From Rhodospirillaceae bacterium (GTDB taxonomy: Bacteria; Pseudomonadota; Alphaproteobacteria; UBA8366), in contig PBOR01000016.1 of the NCBI GenBank assembly GCA_002724395.1, positions 1 to 32,507 of the forward strand: a stretch of DNA of 32,507 bases, written 5' to 3'. Below, in pieces: positions 1 through 9,490 of the stretch. How positions within the stretch are numbered: position 1 is the stretch's first letter; each line of letters opens with the position of its first letter. The notes under the pieces are model-generated. The model was given only the letters and a program-made list of their open reading frames with translations. It had not been told where the DNA came from and did no database searches. The position numbers and the translations under genes were made by a program.

Positions 1-585
1 AAGCTTAATCGCCGTTGCAATTCCCGCTGCTGCGCCACCACTCGAAACTGGCACTAACACTTGTTCTACATCCGAACACTGCTCGAGAATTTCCATACCG
101 ATACTCGCATGACCCGCTGTAATCGGGGGAAATTCCCATGTATCGATCGCGGTCATACCTTGCTCTTCAGCAACTCGCACTACAGTCGGCTGACGCGCCG
201 TAGCATCATCGCCACAAAATATCACTTCAGCGCCGTGGCCTTTTGTCTGGGCAACTTTATAATCACTGGTCGAGTCCAGCATCACCACAGCCACCGGCAC
301 GCCCATCTCCCGGCCAGCATAGGCAAAGGCCTGGGCGAAATTACCGGATGATGCCATCACTACCCCTTTGGAACGGGCTTCATCACTCAAAGCTAACAAT
401 GCTGTGAATGCCGCACGAATTTTATATGCCCCAGTGACCTGCATATTTTCGCATTTGAGAAATAGGTTTTCATTACCAATTTCAGCAGCATCTTGCGCTA
501 GCGGAATGATTGGCGTTGTGCGAATTACATTTGGCAATGCTGCGCGGGCACGTTTTATAGTCTCCAAATTCGTTAGGTCGCTCAT
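1..585 (-). CDS. PLP-dependent Ser/Thr dehydratase-like protein (partial, C-terminus outside window)
   Basis: The minus-strand frame is open from ATG at 585 to the left edge, giving 195 residues without a stop; the rest lies beyond the window. It shows the fold-type II PLP signature: a GAYKIRAAF segment with the likely Schiff-base Lys at residue 55, SSGNFAQAFAYA at about 79-90, and a glycine-rich SSGGAAAGIA phosphate-binding loop near 181-190. This is the threonine dehydratase / serine racemase / threo-3-hydroxyaspartate ammonia-lyase family, which eliminates water and ammonia from hydroxy-amino acids. The usual SGNHAQ motif reads SGNFAQ, so the substrate may not be threonine. A weak AGGT Shine-Dalgarno precedes the ATG. 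The gene diverges from the aconitase X pair, with 94 bases between them, suggesting a shared control region. Family assignment is firm; substrate is unknown. Confidence 0.85.
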   Translation of the reverse strand, partial: MSDLTNLETIKRARAALPNVIRTTPIIPLAQDAAEIGNENLFLKCENMQVTGAYKIRAAFTALLALSDEARSKGVVMASSGNFAQAFAYAGREMGVPVAVVMLDSTSDYKVAQTKGHGAEVIFCGDDATARQPTVVRVAEEQGMTAIDTWEFPPITAGHASIGMEILEQCSDVEQVLVPVSSGGAAAGIATAIKL

Positions 586-679
586 TACTTACCTCGTTTT
601 GGTTCCGGCTTTGCCTTTTACGGGTGTATAAATCGGTTCGAGCCATAAGAATATACACTTCATCCAACTCGGGGGGATT

Positions 680-1927
680 ATGCGGCTTAACGAAATAGAA
701 AAATCAATGCTTGCAGGCGAAATGGGCGAACCACGCCGCCAAGCCCTCGAACACCAACAGAAAGTGGGGCGTTTTTTCGATGCACCGGATATGGTGGAAA
801 TTGCTCAAGCGCATATCATGGCGGACACCGAAGCCCTTGGCGCAGCCAATGTCGAGTATCTAGAAAAGGTCGCGGCCTACCCCGAAGAGGACCGACACGT
901 CGCAATACCAACGATCACTGATCCTCGGGGGGCTGATCTCAAACAGTATAAAATTATTCGCCAGGACGAAGCCTTTATCGATTTAGAGCGGCGCACTATT
1001 GCCGCCTTTGAAGCACTCGGCGTTATGATGACAGACACCTGTATCAATTATCAGCTCTTTATGCCACCGGTGCAGGGGCAAAATTTGGCGTTCGGTGACA
1101 CAGGAGTATGCATTTATTCCAACAGCGTTCTCGGTGCGCGCTCCAATTACGAAGGCGGCCCTTCCGCATTGGCGGCGGCTCTTACCGGTCGGACACCACG
1201 CTACGGCTTTCACCTGGATGAACACAGGCGCGGCACGACATTGTTTGAAATACAAGATCAACCGCAAAACCTCACTGATTGGGGGGCACTCGGCGGCATA
1301 ATCGGTCGTGAAATGCGTTCATATTTCGAGGTGCCGGTCGTCGATGGAATTGAGAAAGCTCCTACATCTGACGCGCTGAAACATTTTGGTGCAGCCCTAG
1401 CAAGCTTTGGCTCAACGCCCTTATTCCATATGATCGGCATAACACCAGAAGCTCCCGACCTCAAAAGTGTCTTCGATAGCGCCCCACCTCAACCAATTGG
1501 CATAAAGCAAACCAGTATCGAGAAATTTTATGACGATTACGGAGCGCACGATGACCGCTTAGATTTGGTTGTATTTGCCGCACCACAATTATCATTGGTA
1601 GAACTACAGAGCTTGGCCGAAATGCTCGACGGCCAAAAGGTAAACACCGACACATCACTATTGGTGTGCACTGCACCAGCTTTCAAAGCTGAAGCGGATC
1701 GTATGGGGTTTACAGAAAAAATTACGGGGTCAGGCGCGCTACTTCTAGAAGGCGTTTGTTTTTATCAAATGCACGCGCGCGAAATGGGACTCGCCAATAA
1801 ATGGCAACGATTGATGACCAATTCCGCCAAGCTCACAAACATTATTAGCGGCTATGGGTACGAGCCAGTACTAGGGAATATGGAGGCCTGTGTTACCTCG
1901 GCCATCGCCGGAAGGATTGCTCGATGA
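680..1927 (+). CDS. Aconitase X, catalytic (large) subunit
   Basis: The 415-residue product matches the aconitase X catalytic domain (DUF521/AcnX) along its length. This is an Fe-S hydro-lyase family whose characterised members are archaeal mevalonate-5-phosphate dehydratase and bacterial cis-3-hydroxy-L-proline dehydratase. Visible features are Cys at 121, 144, 330, 360 and 404, several of which could ligate the cluster, and conserved blocks such as NSVLGARSNYEGG near 148-160 and YGFHLDEHR near 175-183. A GGGGGG purine run sits just before the ATG. The stop overlaps the start of the small subunit (ATGA at 1924-1927), so the two should be translated together. Many bacterial AcnX proteins are a single fused chain; here the swivel domain is a separate gene. 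No proline reductase or racemase gene is nearby to support the hydroxyproline role. Confidence 0.88.
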   Translation: MRLNEIEKSMLAGEMGEPRRQALEHQQKVGRFFDAPDMVEIAQAHIMADTEALGAANVEYLEKVAAYPEEDRHVAIPTITDPRGADLKQYKIIRQDEAFIDLERRTIAAFEALGVMMTDTCINYQLFMPPVQGQNLAFGDTGVCIYSNSVLGARSNYEGGPSALAAALTGRTPRYGFHLDEHRRGTTLFEIQDQPQNLTDWGALGGIIGREMRSYFEVPVVDGIEKAPTSDALKHFGAALASFGSTPLFHMIGITPEAPDLKSVFDSAPPQPIGIKQTSIEKFYDDYGAHDDRLDLVVFAAPQLSLVELQSLAEMLDGQKVNTDTSLLVCTAPAFKAEADRMGFTEKITGSGALLLEGVCFYQMHAREMGLANKWQRLMTNSAKLTNIISGYGYEPVLGNMEACVTSAIAGRIAR

Positions 1928-2331
1928 ACAGACGTATTATTTATGGTCATGTCGGCATTGGTCCAACCGTTAGCGGAACAGCATTAGTTGCATCCGATAA
2001 TTTTAGTGCTCGCTATGATTTGGACAGAATTGAGGGCGTTTTCTCGCGTCCTACCCACAAGCTTTTCGGCGAGAATTATCTCAACAAAGTTTTAGTCCTA
2101 AACATCGCCAAAGGCGGCGTAGCATCCGCTTGGATGCTATATGAGATGGTCACCCGAAAAATGGCGCCGATATCATTGCTATTGAATTATGCCAATCCGA
2201 TCATGGCGCAAGGTGCTGCACATGCTAATTTACCCATGATCGATCGGTTCGATGGCGATATTACAACGATGATCAAAACAGGAGAAAAAGTGACGGTCGA
2301 ACCCAAAACCGGCAAGATATTTGTTGAATAG
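1924..2331 (+). CDS. Aconitase X, swivel (small) subunit
   Basis: The 135-residue product is the DUF126 swivel domain that closes over the aconitase X active site. Family features visible are an SGTAL element at 17-21, SARYDLDR at 28-35, an AKGGVASAW loop near 62-70 where substrate-contacting residues lie in this fold, and NPIMAQGA at 91-98. Its start overlaps the large-subunit stop by four bases, a usual sign of an obligate 1:1 complex. On its own it would have no catalytic activity. The substrate of the pair cannot be read from sequence. Confidence 0.88.
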   Translation: MNRRIIYGHVGIGPTVSGTALVASDNFSARYDLDRIEGVFSRPTHKLFGENYLNKVLVLNIAKGGVASAWMLYEMVTRKMAPISLLLNYANPIMAQGAAHANLPMIDRFDGDITTMIKTGEKVTVEPKTGKIFVE

Positions 2332-2522
2332 AAATAGGATTTTTTATTGCGCCCATCTACGCTACGTAACTCAAAATTTAAAATAGTATGCGGCATAGTT
2401 TCAGAGATTTGTTTTGTCACCAAAATCCGAACCCGATATTAATAATGCTCTACAAGCAACATCTTACAGTACGCATTCACTAACCTATGTTTAAAGGCCA
2501 TCGCCTTACGTTTAGCAAAACC

Positions 2523-3302
2523 ATGGCATATCCATATAAATGCGCCCTCATAACCGGCGCCACTAGTGGCATTGGCGAAGCGTTCAGTAGTCTACTCGCA
2601 CCGAATATGCAACTATTGCTAACCGGTCGCGACGAGTCAAAACTAGCCGATCTGCAAGAGCGTTTTGATTCCGAAGGACATCTCGTAAGTACTATCGCTG
2701 CAGATTTATCACATAAAAAAGGACGCCAAGCTGTTTTAGAGGTCGCAAAAGGATTTCCGATTGATTTGCTCATTAACAATGCTGGGCTTGGCGCTTACGG
2801 TGCGTTCACGGAGATTGAACCGACACGGGAAATGGAGATGATCGAGGTTAATATTACGGCTGTAATAGAACTCACTCGATCATTGTTACCCGCTATGATT
2901 AACCGGGCAAAAACAGACAATAAACGCAGTGGTATGATCGTCGTTTCAAGCACCGCAACGGTTATGCCCATACCATTCTTGGCCACCTACGCCGCCACAA
3001 AAGCGTTCGAAAGACATTGGGGAGAAGCGTTAGCGGAAGAGCTGAAATATGATCCTGTCGATATTCTGATTTTGTGCCCCGGTGCAACACGAACAAACTT
3101 TTTTAGACGTGCCTGTATGGACGACTCAATACTAAGTAACATGGAAGAACCAGAAGTAGTTGCCCGCAAAGGCCTCAATGCTCTGGGACGGCATACGGTT
3201 TACGTCAGCAATGGTCCTGCACGTTTAGCACTATCACCAACAATCCTGCCGCGACGATTAATCACCGCAGGATTGGGTTATTTTATGCGTTCTAAACGCT
3301 AA
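2523..3302 (+). CDS. Short-chain dehydrogenase/reductase (SDR)
   Basis: A classical NAD(P)-dependent SDR of about 259 residues. It shows the TGATSGIG nucleotide-binding motif at 11-18, NNAG at 85-88, a catalytic Ser around 142-143, and YAATK with Tyr156 and Lys160. I chose ATG at 2523 because the Rossmann strand begins right after it; an in-frame ATG at 2487 would add 12 residues (MFKGHRL...) that fit no SDR. TGR at 34-36 after the second strand leans towards NADP(H), which is an inference. It lies about 190 bases downstream of the aconitase X pair on the same strand, so it may or may not belong to that unit. It converges on bipA. Substrate unknown. Confidence 0.85.
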   Translation: MAYPYKCALITGATSGIGEAFSSLLAPNMQLLLTGRDESKLADLQERFDSEGHLVSTIAADLSHKKGRQAVLEVAKGFPIDLLINNAGLGAYGAFTEIEPTREMEMIEVNITAVIELTRSLLPAMINRAKTDNKRSGMIVVSSTATVMPIPFLATYAATKAFERHWGEALAEELKYDPVDILILCPGATRTNFFRRACMDDSILSNMEEPEVVARKGLNALGRHTVYVSNGPARLALSPTILPRRLITAGLGYFMRSKR

Positions 3303-3318
3303 GTCCGACCCCATAATT

Positions 3319-3336
3319 CCCAAATTTCTTTTTGGG
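3319..3336. terminator. Weak inverted repeat between convergent genes
   Basis: CCCAAA and TTTGGG form a six-base stem with a six-base loop in the 75-base gap between the convergent SDR and bipA genes. No clear T-run follows on either strand, so a terminator role is only possible from position. Confidence 0.25.
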
Positions 3337-3377
3337 CGCTTCGTTGAGCAGACCAGATTTATACCGGCTCATTTCCC

Positions 3378-5198
3378 TCATGCCGTGGAGACTTTCCGAG
3401 ATTCGCGCTTACGTTCATGCGGGTCTAGAAGGCGCTTTCTAATACGAATGGCATTGGGTGTAACTTCGACCAACTCGTCATCGGTAATATAGGCCAAAGA
3501 TTGCTCGAGGCTCATTATGGTAGGTGTTGTTAACGTTACCGCATCATCCTTGCCGGATGCCCGAATGTTTGTCAGCTGCTTAGCCTTTAACGGGTTTACC
3601 TCAAGGTCGAGACCACGGGCGTGTTCGCCGATAATCATGCCGCGATAGACTGGCTCACCGGGCCCGATAAAGATCGGTCCTCTGTCCTCAAGATTCCAGA
3701 GCGCATAGGAAACCGACTTACCAGTTTCTGTCGAAATCATTACACCTGTTCGGCGTGTCTCTATTTCACCTTTATAAGGCAAATAACTGTAAAAAATTCG
3801 GTTCATCACACCTGTGCCGCGGGTATCTGTGAGAAATTCACCGTGATAGCCGATCAAACCGCGTGATGGTGCCAGGAAAGTAAGCCGTTGCTTGCCGCTG
3901 CCCGACGAACGCATATCTTGAAGTTCTGACTTGCGGATACTCATTTTCTCCACTACCGCTCCAGAGAATTCCTCATCTACATCGACAATCACTTCTTCTA
4001 TCGGTTCCGTGCGATTACCTGCGCCATCTTCACGATATAAAACACGGGGACGGCTAATTGACAGCTCATACCCTTCTCGACGCATCTGTTCTATCAGTAC
4101 GGCCAGTTGCAGCTCGCCACGCCCAGCCACCTCAAATGAGTTTTGGTTTTCTGTCTGGGTAATGCGAACAGCAACATTACCTTCACCCTCTCGTTGCAGG
4201 CGTTCCCAAATCATCCGGGATGTCACCTTGTCACCGTCCTGACCGGCAAGCGGCGAATCGTTGATCGAAAATGTCATCGCCAGTGTTGGCGGGTCGATAG
4301 GTTGTGACGGTATGGCCTCATTGTGCGCAACATTGCAAAGCGTATCAGCCACTGTTGCCTTGGCAAAACCTGCCACGGCAATAATATCACCCGCTTCGGC
4401 CGCATCAAGACTCACGCGCTCGAGACCACGAAACGCGAGAATCTTAGTCACTCGCGTCTCCTCGATCTTCGTGCCATCCCGAGACAGTGCCTTAATTGTA
4501 TCGTTCGCCTTCAAGGTTCCCGCCTCGATACGCCCGGTCAGAATCCGACCGAGATAAGCATCCGCTTCCAGCGTAGTCGCCAACATCCGGAATGCTCCGT
4601 CTGTTTCTACCGCAGGCGGCGCCACATGCTCACGCACCAGATCAAAGAGCGGCGCCATATCAGTACGATCTGCATCCACACTTCCCGCACACCAGCCTTG
4701 TTTCGACGACCCGAACAAGGTTGGAAAATCGAGTTGATTCTCATTGGCATCCAATGCCGCAAACAAATCGAATATTTCATTATGAACGCGATCGGAATCC
4801 TGTTCCGGCTTGTCGACCTTATTGATGAACACGATAGGCCGCAATCCCAGCGCTAATGCTTTCGCGAGTACAAATTTAGTTTGCGGCATCGGCCCTTCTG
4901 CCGCATCCACGAGAACAACAACACCATCCACCATGGATAGAATACGTTCTACCTCGCCGCCGAAGTCCGCATGACCTGGCGTGTCGACTATATTAATTCG
5001 CGTACCATCGCGGTCGACCGAGGTGCATTTTGCAAGGATAGTGATCCCACGCTCTCGTTCTAGGTCGTTGGAATCGAGTGCTCGTTCAGCAATTTGCTGA
5101 TTATCCCGGAAAGCACCGGATTGGCGGAGCAAACAGTCAACTAGTGTTGTTTTGCCGTGATCAACATGTGCGATGATTGCAATATTTCGGAGTTCCAT
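3378..5198 (-). CDS. typA: Ribosome-associated translational GTPase BipA/TypA
   Basis: A translation-factor GTPase of the EF-G/LepA superfamily that binds the 70S ribosome and acts in stress adaptation and 50S assembly. The product is about 606 residues, the usual length. G1 is [10 protein letters not shown] at 10-19, G3 is DTPGH at 72-76 and G4 is NKVD at 126-129. The typical C-terminal region follows, including [19 protein letters not shown] place the start at ATG 5198 ([11 protein letters not shown]), which matches family N-termini; the frame extends upstream only to a TTG at 5219. It is monocistronic, convergent with the SDR gene and divergent from the leuC-like unit. It is a core gene set between metabolic genes. 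Confidence 0.95.
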   Translation of the reverse strand: MELRNIAIIAHVDHGKTTLVDCLLRQSGAFRDNQQIAERALDSNDLERERGITILAKCTSVDRDGTRINIVDTPGHADFGGEVERILSMVDGVVVLVDAAEGPMPQTKFVLAKALALGLRPIVFINKVDKPEQDSDRVHNEIFDLFAALDANENQLDFPTLFGSSKQGWCAGSVDADRTDMAPLFDLVREHVAPPAVETDGAFRMLATTLEADAYLGRILTGRIEAGTLKANDTIKALSRDGTKIEETRVTKILAFRGLERVSLDAAEAGDIIAVAGFAKATVADTLCNVAHNEAIPSQPIDPPTLAMTFSINDSPLAGQDGDKVTSRMIWERLQREGEGNVAVRITQTENQNSFEVAGRGELQLAVLIEQMRREGYELSISRPRVLYREDGAGNRTEPIEEVIVDVDEEFSGAVVEKMSIRKSELQDMRSSGSGKQRLTFLAPSRGLIGYHGEFLTDTRGTGVMNRIFYSYLPYKGEIETRRTGVMISTETGKSVSYALWNLEDRGPIFIGPGEPVYRGMIIGEHARGLDLEVNPLKAKQLTNIRASGKDDAVTLTTPTIMSLEQSLAYITDDELVEVTPNAIRIRKRLLDPHERKRESRKVSTA

Positions 5199-5745
5199 GG
5201 GCGGGATATAGCGATGCAAACCTCATACGGCAAGGAAAGGTTTTTTTATCGCGCACTTGGTATTTATATTCAAAGATTTTGGACGCCCGCGTTATCGCCA
5301 AATAAGCGAACGAAGACTTACTTTATATGGAGTAGATTTGGCTTGATGAAGCCTGCTCTAAACATTTTAACGAATGGGAACGAAATATGAGGCGAGGCAC
5401 CGCATGGGTAGCACCCGGATCGTAAGCAGCGAAACGTCAAGTGAAAACGGCCAGTTTGGGTGCGGTTTCCATCTATGCCGAGTTCAATATGGCAAGCTTC
5501 ACTGTTTACTTTGGACTGCTATTAATAACGGCATGCTCACCAATGATAATGCTAGGTTGTTATATTGAACCAAAACTTTAAAGGGCACTATGAATAGAAA
5601 GAGCAAAAACAGCTAGTGAGACTCAAAATAGCCGTAACAACCTGAAAAATAGGTAAACTCAAGAATGTCAGAAAGCCTGAACAATAGCAGCTTGCACGAT
5701 GTTTCGGCTTGCGCGATAACCAGGCTTTTGCCAGGGGAACTCTCA
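5199..5745. other. Gene-free interval between divergent bipA and leuC-like genes
   Basis: About 550 bases with no convincing coding frame; short open frames here have no family resemblance and no good ribosome-binding site. It must hold the bipA promoter and the promoter of the leuC-like unit. I see no leucine-rich leader peptide or attenuator of the kind expected for biosynthetic leu operons. Confidence 0.5.
5565..5594 (+). promoter_or_regulatory. Possible sigma-70 promoter for the leuC-like unit
   Basis: TTGAAC at 5565-5570 and TATGAA at 5589-5594 are separated by 18 bases, giving a transcript start near 5602 and a leader of about 145 bases. The match is modest and the region is AT-rich, so chance agreement is possible. 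Confidence 0.3.
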
Positions 5746-7158
5746 ATGCGCATATCGGGAACCGAAAAAACACTGTTTGATAAGGTTTGGGATAGCCACG
5801 TTGTCACCGAAGTAGAAGGTGAAACGTTGGTCTATGTAGACCGATTGCTAGTGCATGAGGGCTCACGGCATTCCTTTTCAATGCTGCGTAATATCGACAT
5901 GGAGCCTTTCCGCGTTGAACAAGTATTTGGCTTCGCGGATCATTATATGCCTACAGGTACGACTGAAGGCGGCATCCCTGGCGTCAAAGATGAAAAAGTA
6001 CGCGGTATGTTGGAGCTCATGGAGAAAAACACCTCGCAGACAGGAGTACGCTATTTCGGCTTTGACGACCCGGACCAAGGAATTTTGCATGTAGTACCAC
6101 CGGAACAAGGTATTTCTCAGCCAGGTATATTACTTTGTGGTGCAGACTCCCACACCTCAACTCACGGTGCCTTCGGGAGCATTTCATTCGGTGTTGGTGC
6201 CTCTGAAGCCGGCCACATCATGGCGACTCAATGTCTCTGGCAACAACGTCCTGATACATTACGCATCGACGTAGATGGTGAGCTTCCCTTCGGTGTTCAT
6301 TCCAAGGATATCATTCTGGGCATAATCGCTAAGTTCGGCGTCGGTGTCGGTGTCGGTAATGCTATCGAATTCGCTGGCTCCTGCATCGAACGATTGACTA
6401 TGGAACAGCGGATGACCGTCTGCAATATGTCTATTGAAGCCGCCGGGCGTATGGGCATGATTGCCCCGGATGATATTACTTATGAATATATGGAAGGGCG
6501 ACCCTACGCACCCAAAGGAACACTCTGGAAGGAAGCCTTGCAGTATTGGCAAAGCCTGCCGTCCGATGAAGGTGCGGATTATAATAATGAGATACAGCTC
6601 AACGTGAACGAACTCGTCCCCATGGTTACTTGGGGCACGAATCCAGAAATGTGCCTACCAATCAACGGAGAAATTCCATCCCCAGACAGTGGTGCTGATG
6701 ATGATGAACGACAAGAAATTGCTGCAGCGCTGGAATATATGGACTTGCAACCTGGCATGGGTATGGAGGAAATTGAGATTGAAAGGGTTTTCATTGGCTC
6801 CTGCACAAACTCTCGCATCGAGGATTTACGTGCCGCCGCTGAGGTGGCTGCCAAGGGCAAAGCCAAGGTGCAGACCTGGGTCGTGCCGGGCTCGAAAAGT
6901 ATTAAAAGGCAGGCGGAAGAAGAGGGTCTAGATCAAGTTTTCACCGAGGCGGGTTTTGAATGGCGGCAACCCGGATGTTCTCTTTGCACTGCCCTTAATG
7001 GCGACCTGCTAAATGATGGAGAGCGCTGCGTCTCCACTTCTAATCGCAACTTTAAAGGACGCCAAGGCCCCAACGGCAAAACACATTTAGCTAGTCCCGC
7101 TATGGCCGCTGCTGCTGCCATCACCGGTAAGCTCACCGACGTTCGAACGTTAGGTTAG
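5746..7158 (+). CDS. LeuC-like hydro-lyase, large [4Fe-4S] subunit (isopropylmalate isomerase family)
   Basis: A 470-residue homologue of the 3-isopropylmalate dehydratase large subunit. Cluster ligands are visible as Cys353 in GSCTNSR and Cys411/Cys414 in GCSLC; GADSHTSTHGAFG lies at 132-144. I chose ATG 5746, preceded by AGGGGAA with good spacing, because MRISGTEKTLFDKVWDSHVV matches family N-termini; an upstream in-frame ATG at 5665 adds 27 unrelated residues. Compared with E. coli LeuC as I recall it, several substrate-region motifs differ: DHNVST is DHYMPT here and GGTGHVVEF is GVGVGNAIEF. With the altered small subunit downstream and an FAD enzyme instead of leuA or leuB, this argues for a catabolic hydratase acting on another hydroxy-diacid (maleate, citraconate or dimethylmalate type). 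Biosynthetic LeuC cannot be excluded. Confidence 0.85.
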   Translation: MRISGTEKTLFDKVWDSHVVTEVEGETLVYVDRLLVHEGSRHSFSMLRNIDMEPFRVEQVFGFADHYMPTGTTEGGIPGVKDEKVRGMLELMEKNTSQTGVRYFGFDDPDQGILHVVPPEQGISQPGILLCGADSHTSTHGAFGSISFGVGASEAGHIMATQCLWQQRPDTLRIDVDGELPFGVHSKDIILGIIAKFGVGVGVGNAIEFAGSCIERLTMEQRMTVCNMSIEAAGRMGMIAPDDITYEYMEGRPYAPKGTLWKEALQYWQSLPSDEGADYNNEIQLNVNELVPMVTWGTNPEMCLPINGEIPSPDSGADDDERQEIAAALEYMDLQPGMGMEEIEIERVFIGSCTNSRIEDLRAAAEVAAKGKAKVQTWVVPGSKSIKRQAEEEGLDQVFTEAGFEWRQPGCSLCTALNGDLLNDGERCVSTSNRNFKGRQGPNGKTHLASPAMAAAAAITGKLTDVRTLG

Positions 7159-7169
7159 GGAGATAAGGT

Positions 7170-7799
7170 ATGGAAGCTTTCACAAAAATCACGGGCATCG
7201 CTTGCCCATTCGACGAAATCAATGTGGACACCAATCAGCTCTGCCCGACACGTTTCAACAAACTACCAGTCGGCGATCCGTACCTGAAAAAGGTCATGTT
7301 TCACGACCAGCGTTTTACCCGCGACGGCAATCTAAAAAATTCAGAATTCATATTTAACCGCGAACCTTACAACAAAGCAGAAATAATCGTCGCCGACCGT
7401 AATTGGGGCATTGGCTCGAGCCGCGAAAGTGCCGTATACGCAATGGATGCCTTCGGTATTAAAGTGGTCATTGCCGCTAGTTTCGGCGACATTCACTACA
7501 ATAACATGACCAAGAACGGCCTATGCCCTGTAGTATTATCCCAAGAAGCATGTAAGGATTTACGCGGTCAACTGATCGACAATGTAGGTGCCAGAATAAC
7601 CGTTAATTTGCAAACGCTGACCGTTACGGCGCCCGATGGCTCGGAATATGGTTTCGAGATGCATCCGCTCAAACGCCGCTGTCTCTTGGAAGGACTCGAC
7701 GATATCGCGCTAACTAAACAGTATATGGATGAGATTAAGGCATTCGAGATCGAACACCATGCAGCAAAGCCATTTATAAAGGTACAATCACCAATCTAA
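7170..7799 (+). CDS. LeuD-like hydro-lyase, small subunit
   Basis: The 209-residue product is the swivel-domain partner of the preceding large subunit, 11 bases downstream with a GGGAGATAAGG ribosome site. LeuD family landmarks are present: FDEINVDTNQ near 14-23, the GSSRES active-site loop, KVVIAASFGDIHYNN, and KRRCLLEGLDDIAL. The loop that reads NFGCGSSREHA in E. coli LeuD is NWGIGSSRESA here, and NVDTDAIIP becomes NVDTNQLCP. These positions surround the substrate side chain in the family, so altered specificity is likely. The pair forms the active isomerase/hydratase together. Assignment to the family is firm; leucine biosynthesis is doubtful. Confidence 0.85.
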   Translation: MEAFTKITGIACPFDEINVDTNQLCPTRFNKLPVGDPYLKKVMFHDQRFTRDGNLKNSEFIFNREPYNKAEIIVADRNWGIGSSRESAVYAMDAFGIKVVIAASFGDIHYNNMTKNGLCPVVLSQEACKDLRGQLIDNVGARITVNLQTLTVTAPDGSEYGFEMHPLKRRCLLEGLDDIALTKQYMDEIKAFEIEHHAAKPFIKVQSPI

Positions 7800-7837
7800 G
7801 AGAACTAAGGACGTCAATGTGTCGCTAGGAATTCGAA

Positions 7838-9424
7838 TTGGGTAGACATACTGATTACTGGGACGAGACAGTCGATATTGTTATTGTAGGCTACGGGTTT
7901 GCTGGTGCGGTGGCATCGATTGAAGCCCATGATCTTGGTGCGAATATTCTGCTCATCGATAAAAATATAACACCTGGCGGCATATCAATTTGTTCGGCAG
8001 GCGGTGTTCGTATCGCGAAAGATCGCGATGCTGCATTGGCTTATCTCAAAAAGACTAACGCAGGCACAACCCCGGAAGAGCCTCTAGCAACCCTTGCAGA
8101 AGGCATGACACGCATTGCACGCTTTATTGAGGACATCGCAGAAGCTGCGGGCGCAAAACCTGTGACAAATTGGATGGGCGGGACCTACCCATTTGAAGGC
8201 TATGATACTTTTGGCTTCATATCAATTATTGAATACCCTGGCGTAGATATTTACGAAAAGTACCCGCACGTGCGCAGCTTGCGGGGCGGGACACGGCTCT
8301 TCGCAGCACTCGAACACAATGTCGAAGCGCGCGGTATACCCGTGCGGCTTTCAACTGCTGCCGAACGGCTCATAACCTCCCCCGATGGAGCGGTCACCGG
8401 TGTTGTTCTGCGTAATTCATCAGGAACCACACGCGTGCGCACACTTGGTGGGGTTATTCTCGCTTGTGGGGGGTTTGAAGCAGATGCCAAGATGCAAGCA
8501 CAATATTGGCAAGGCAAGCCGGTATTGCCTCATGCCTACTCTGGTAATACCGGCGATGGCATTCGTATGGCCCAAGCAGTAGGTGCCGATTTATGGCATA
8601 TGTGGCATTACCACGGTACCTACGGCATGAGCCATCCCGATCCAGCCTATCCTTATGGAATACGTCTAACAAAGTTTCCAGACTGGATCCCAGGTCACGA
8701 TGAACCCAAAGATGTGCCCGCATTTTTTTCAGCTTCACAAGGAAAACGTATGCCTTGGATCATTGTTGATGCACGCGGCAAGCGTTTCATGAATGAGTAT
8801 CCACCTTACCTTCAGGATACAGGGCACCGCGATATGGAGGTGATGGATCCGGTCACTCAAACCCATTTACGGATACCGTCATGGTTGGTTCTTGATGCTG
8901 ATGGATTGGCTGCCGGACAGCTGGGTCTGCAAACTTATAATGATCCCGCGCAATCCTTTATTTGGAGCGAAGACAATTCTCAAGAGGTTGACCTTGGCAT
9001 CATACAGAAGGCTGAAACACTGGAGGAGCTTGCAGGCATAATGGGAGTGCCAGCGAGTTCATTACGGCAGTCGGTCGAGCTATGGAACAACCATTGTGCA
9101 GCAGGAGAAGACAGTGATTTTGGCCGAATGAAAGAATCTCTCATTCCTATTCAAAAACCGCCATTTTACACTACGGCACTACATCCAATCGTGGGCAACA
9201 CCCAAGGAGGACCCGTACATGATGGACAGCAACAGGTACTTAACCCATTTGGGGAAGTGATTGAGGGGCTCTACACTGCTGGCGAATTAGGCAGTGTATT
9301 CGGTCATCTTTATATTTCCGGCGGTAATCTCGCCGAATGTTTTGTAGGCGGACGCACCGCCGCACGTCAGGCACACTGCAAAGCGGCTGAAACCGTTCAG
9401 ACCGTCAAGAATAAGAGCCTATGA
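7838..9424 (+). CDS. FAD-dependent oxidoreductase, fumarate reductase / ketosteroid dehydrogenase type
   Basis: A 528-residue flavoprotein of the FAD_binding_2 family (fumarate reductase flavoprotein subunit, urocanate reductase, 3-ketosteroid 1-dehydrogenase). The ADP-binding motif VIVGYGFAG lies at 15-23, followed by LLIDKN at the strand-2 acidic end and GGISICSAGGVR. The C-terminal flavin loop GGNLAECFVGGRTAA is near 496-510. No Tat or Sec signal and no heme motif are seen, so it should be cytoplasmic. The start is probably TTG at 7838, with AGGA seven bases upstream; the only nearby ATG runs into TAG after three codons. It follows the leuD-like gene by 38 bases and probably completes that operon, introducing or reducing a double bond in the hydro-lyase substrate or product. 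That role is inferred from context. Confidence 0.82.
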   Translation: MGRHTDYWDETVDIVIVGYGFAGAVASIEAHDLGANILLIDKNITPGGISICSAGGVRIAKDRDAALAYLKKTNAGTTPEEPLATLAEGMTRIARFIEDIAEAAGAKPVTNWMGGTYPFEGYDTFGFISIIEYPGVDIYEKYPHVRSLRGGTRLFAALEHNVEARGIPVRLSTAAERLITSPDGAVTGVVLRNSSGTTRVRTLGGVILACGGFEADAKMQAQYWQGKPVLPHAYSGNTGDGIRMAQAVGADLWHMWHYHGTYGMSHPDPAYPYGIRLTKFPDWIPGHDEPKDVPAFFSASQGKRMPWIIVDARGKRFMNEYPPYLQDTGHRDMEVMDPVTQTHLRIPSWLVLDADGLAAGQLGLQTYNDPAQSFIWSEDNSQEVDLGIIQKAETLEELAGIMGVPASSLRQSVELWNNHCAAGEDSDFGRMKESLIPIQKPPFYTTALHPIVGNTQGGPVHDGQQQVLNPFGEVIEGLYTAGELGSVFGHLYISGGNLAECFVGGRTAARQAHCKAAETVQTVKNKSL

Positions 9425-9490
9425 CTGGCATGTTAGAACACATAAGAGCGCCGAATTAGGAAAAGTACACTTCAATCCCAGAGATAGTGC

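Noticed and set aside
1-6. AAGCTT at the very start as a biological signal
   Set aside because: It is a HindIII site and more likely reflects clone ends; other HindIII sites occur inside the window, so it carries no functional meaning.
633-645. GGTTCGAGCC, resembling a tRNA T-loop
   Set aside because: No other tRNA arms surround it; a ten-base match is expected by chance.
5374-5568. 64-codon open frame upstream of the leuC-like gene
   Set aside because: No recognisable motif, no good ribosome site, and composition like the surrounding non-coding DNA.
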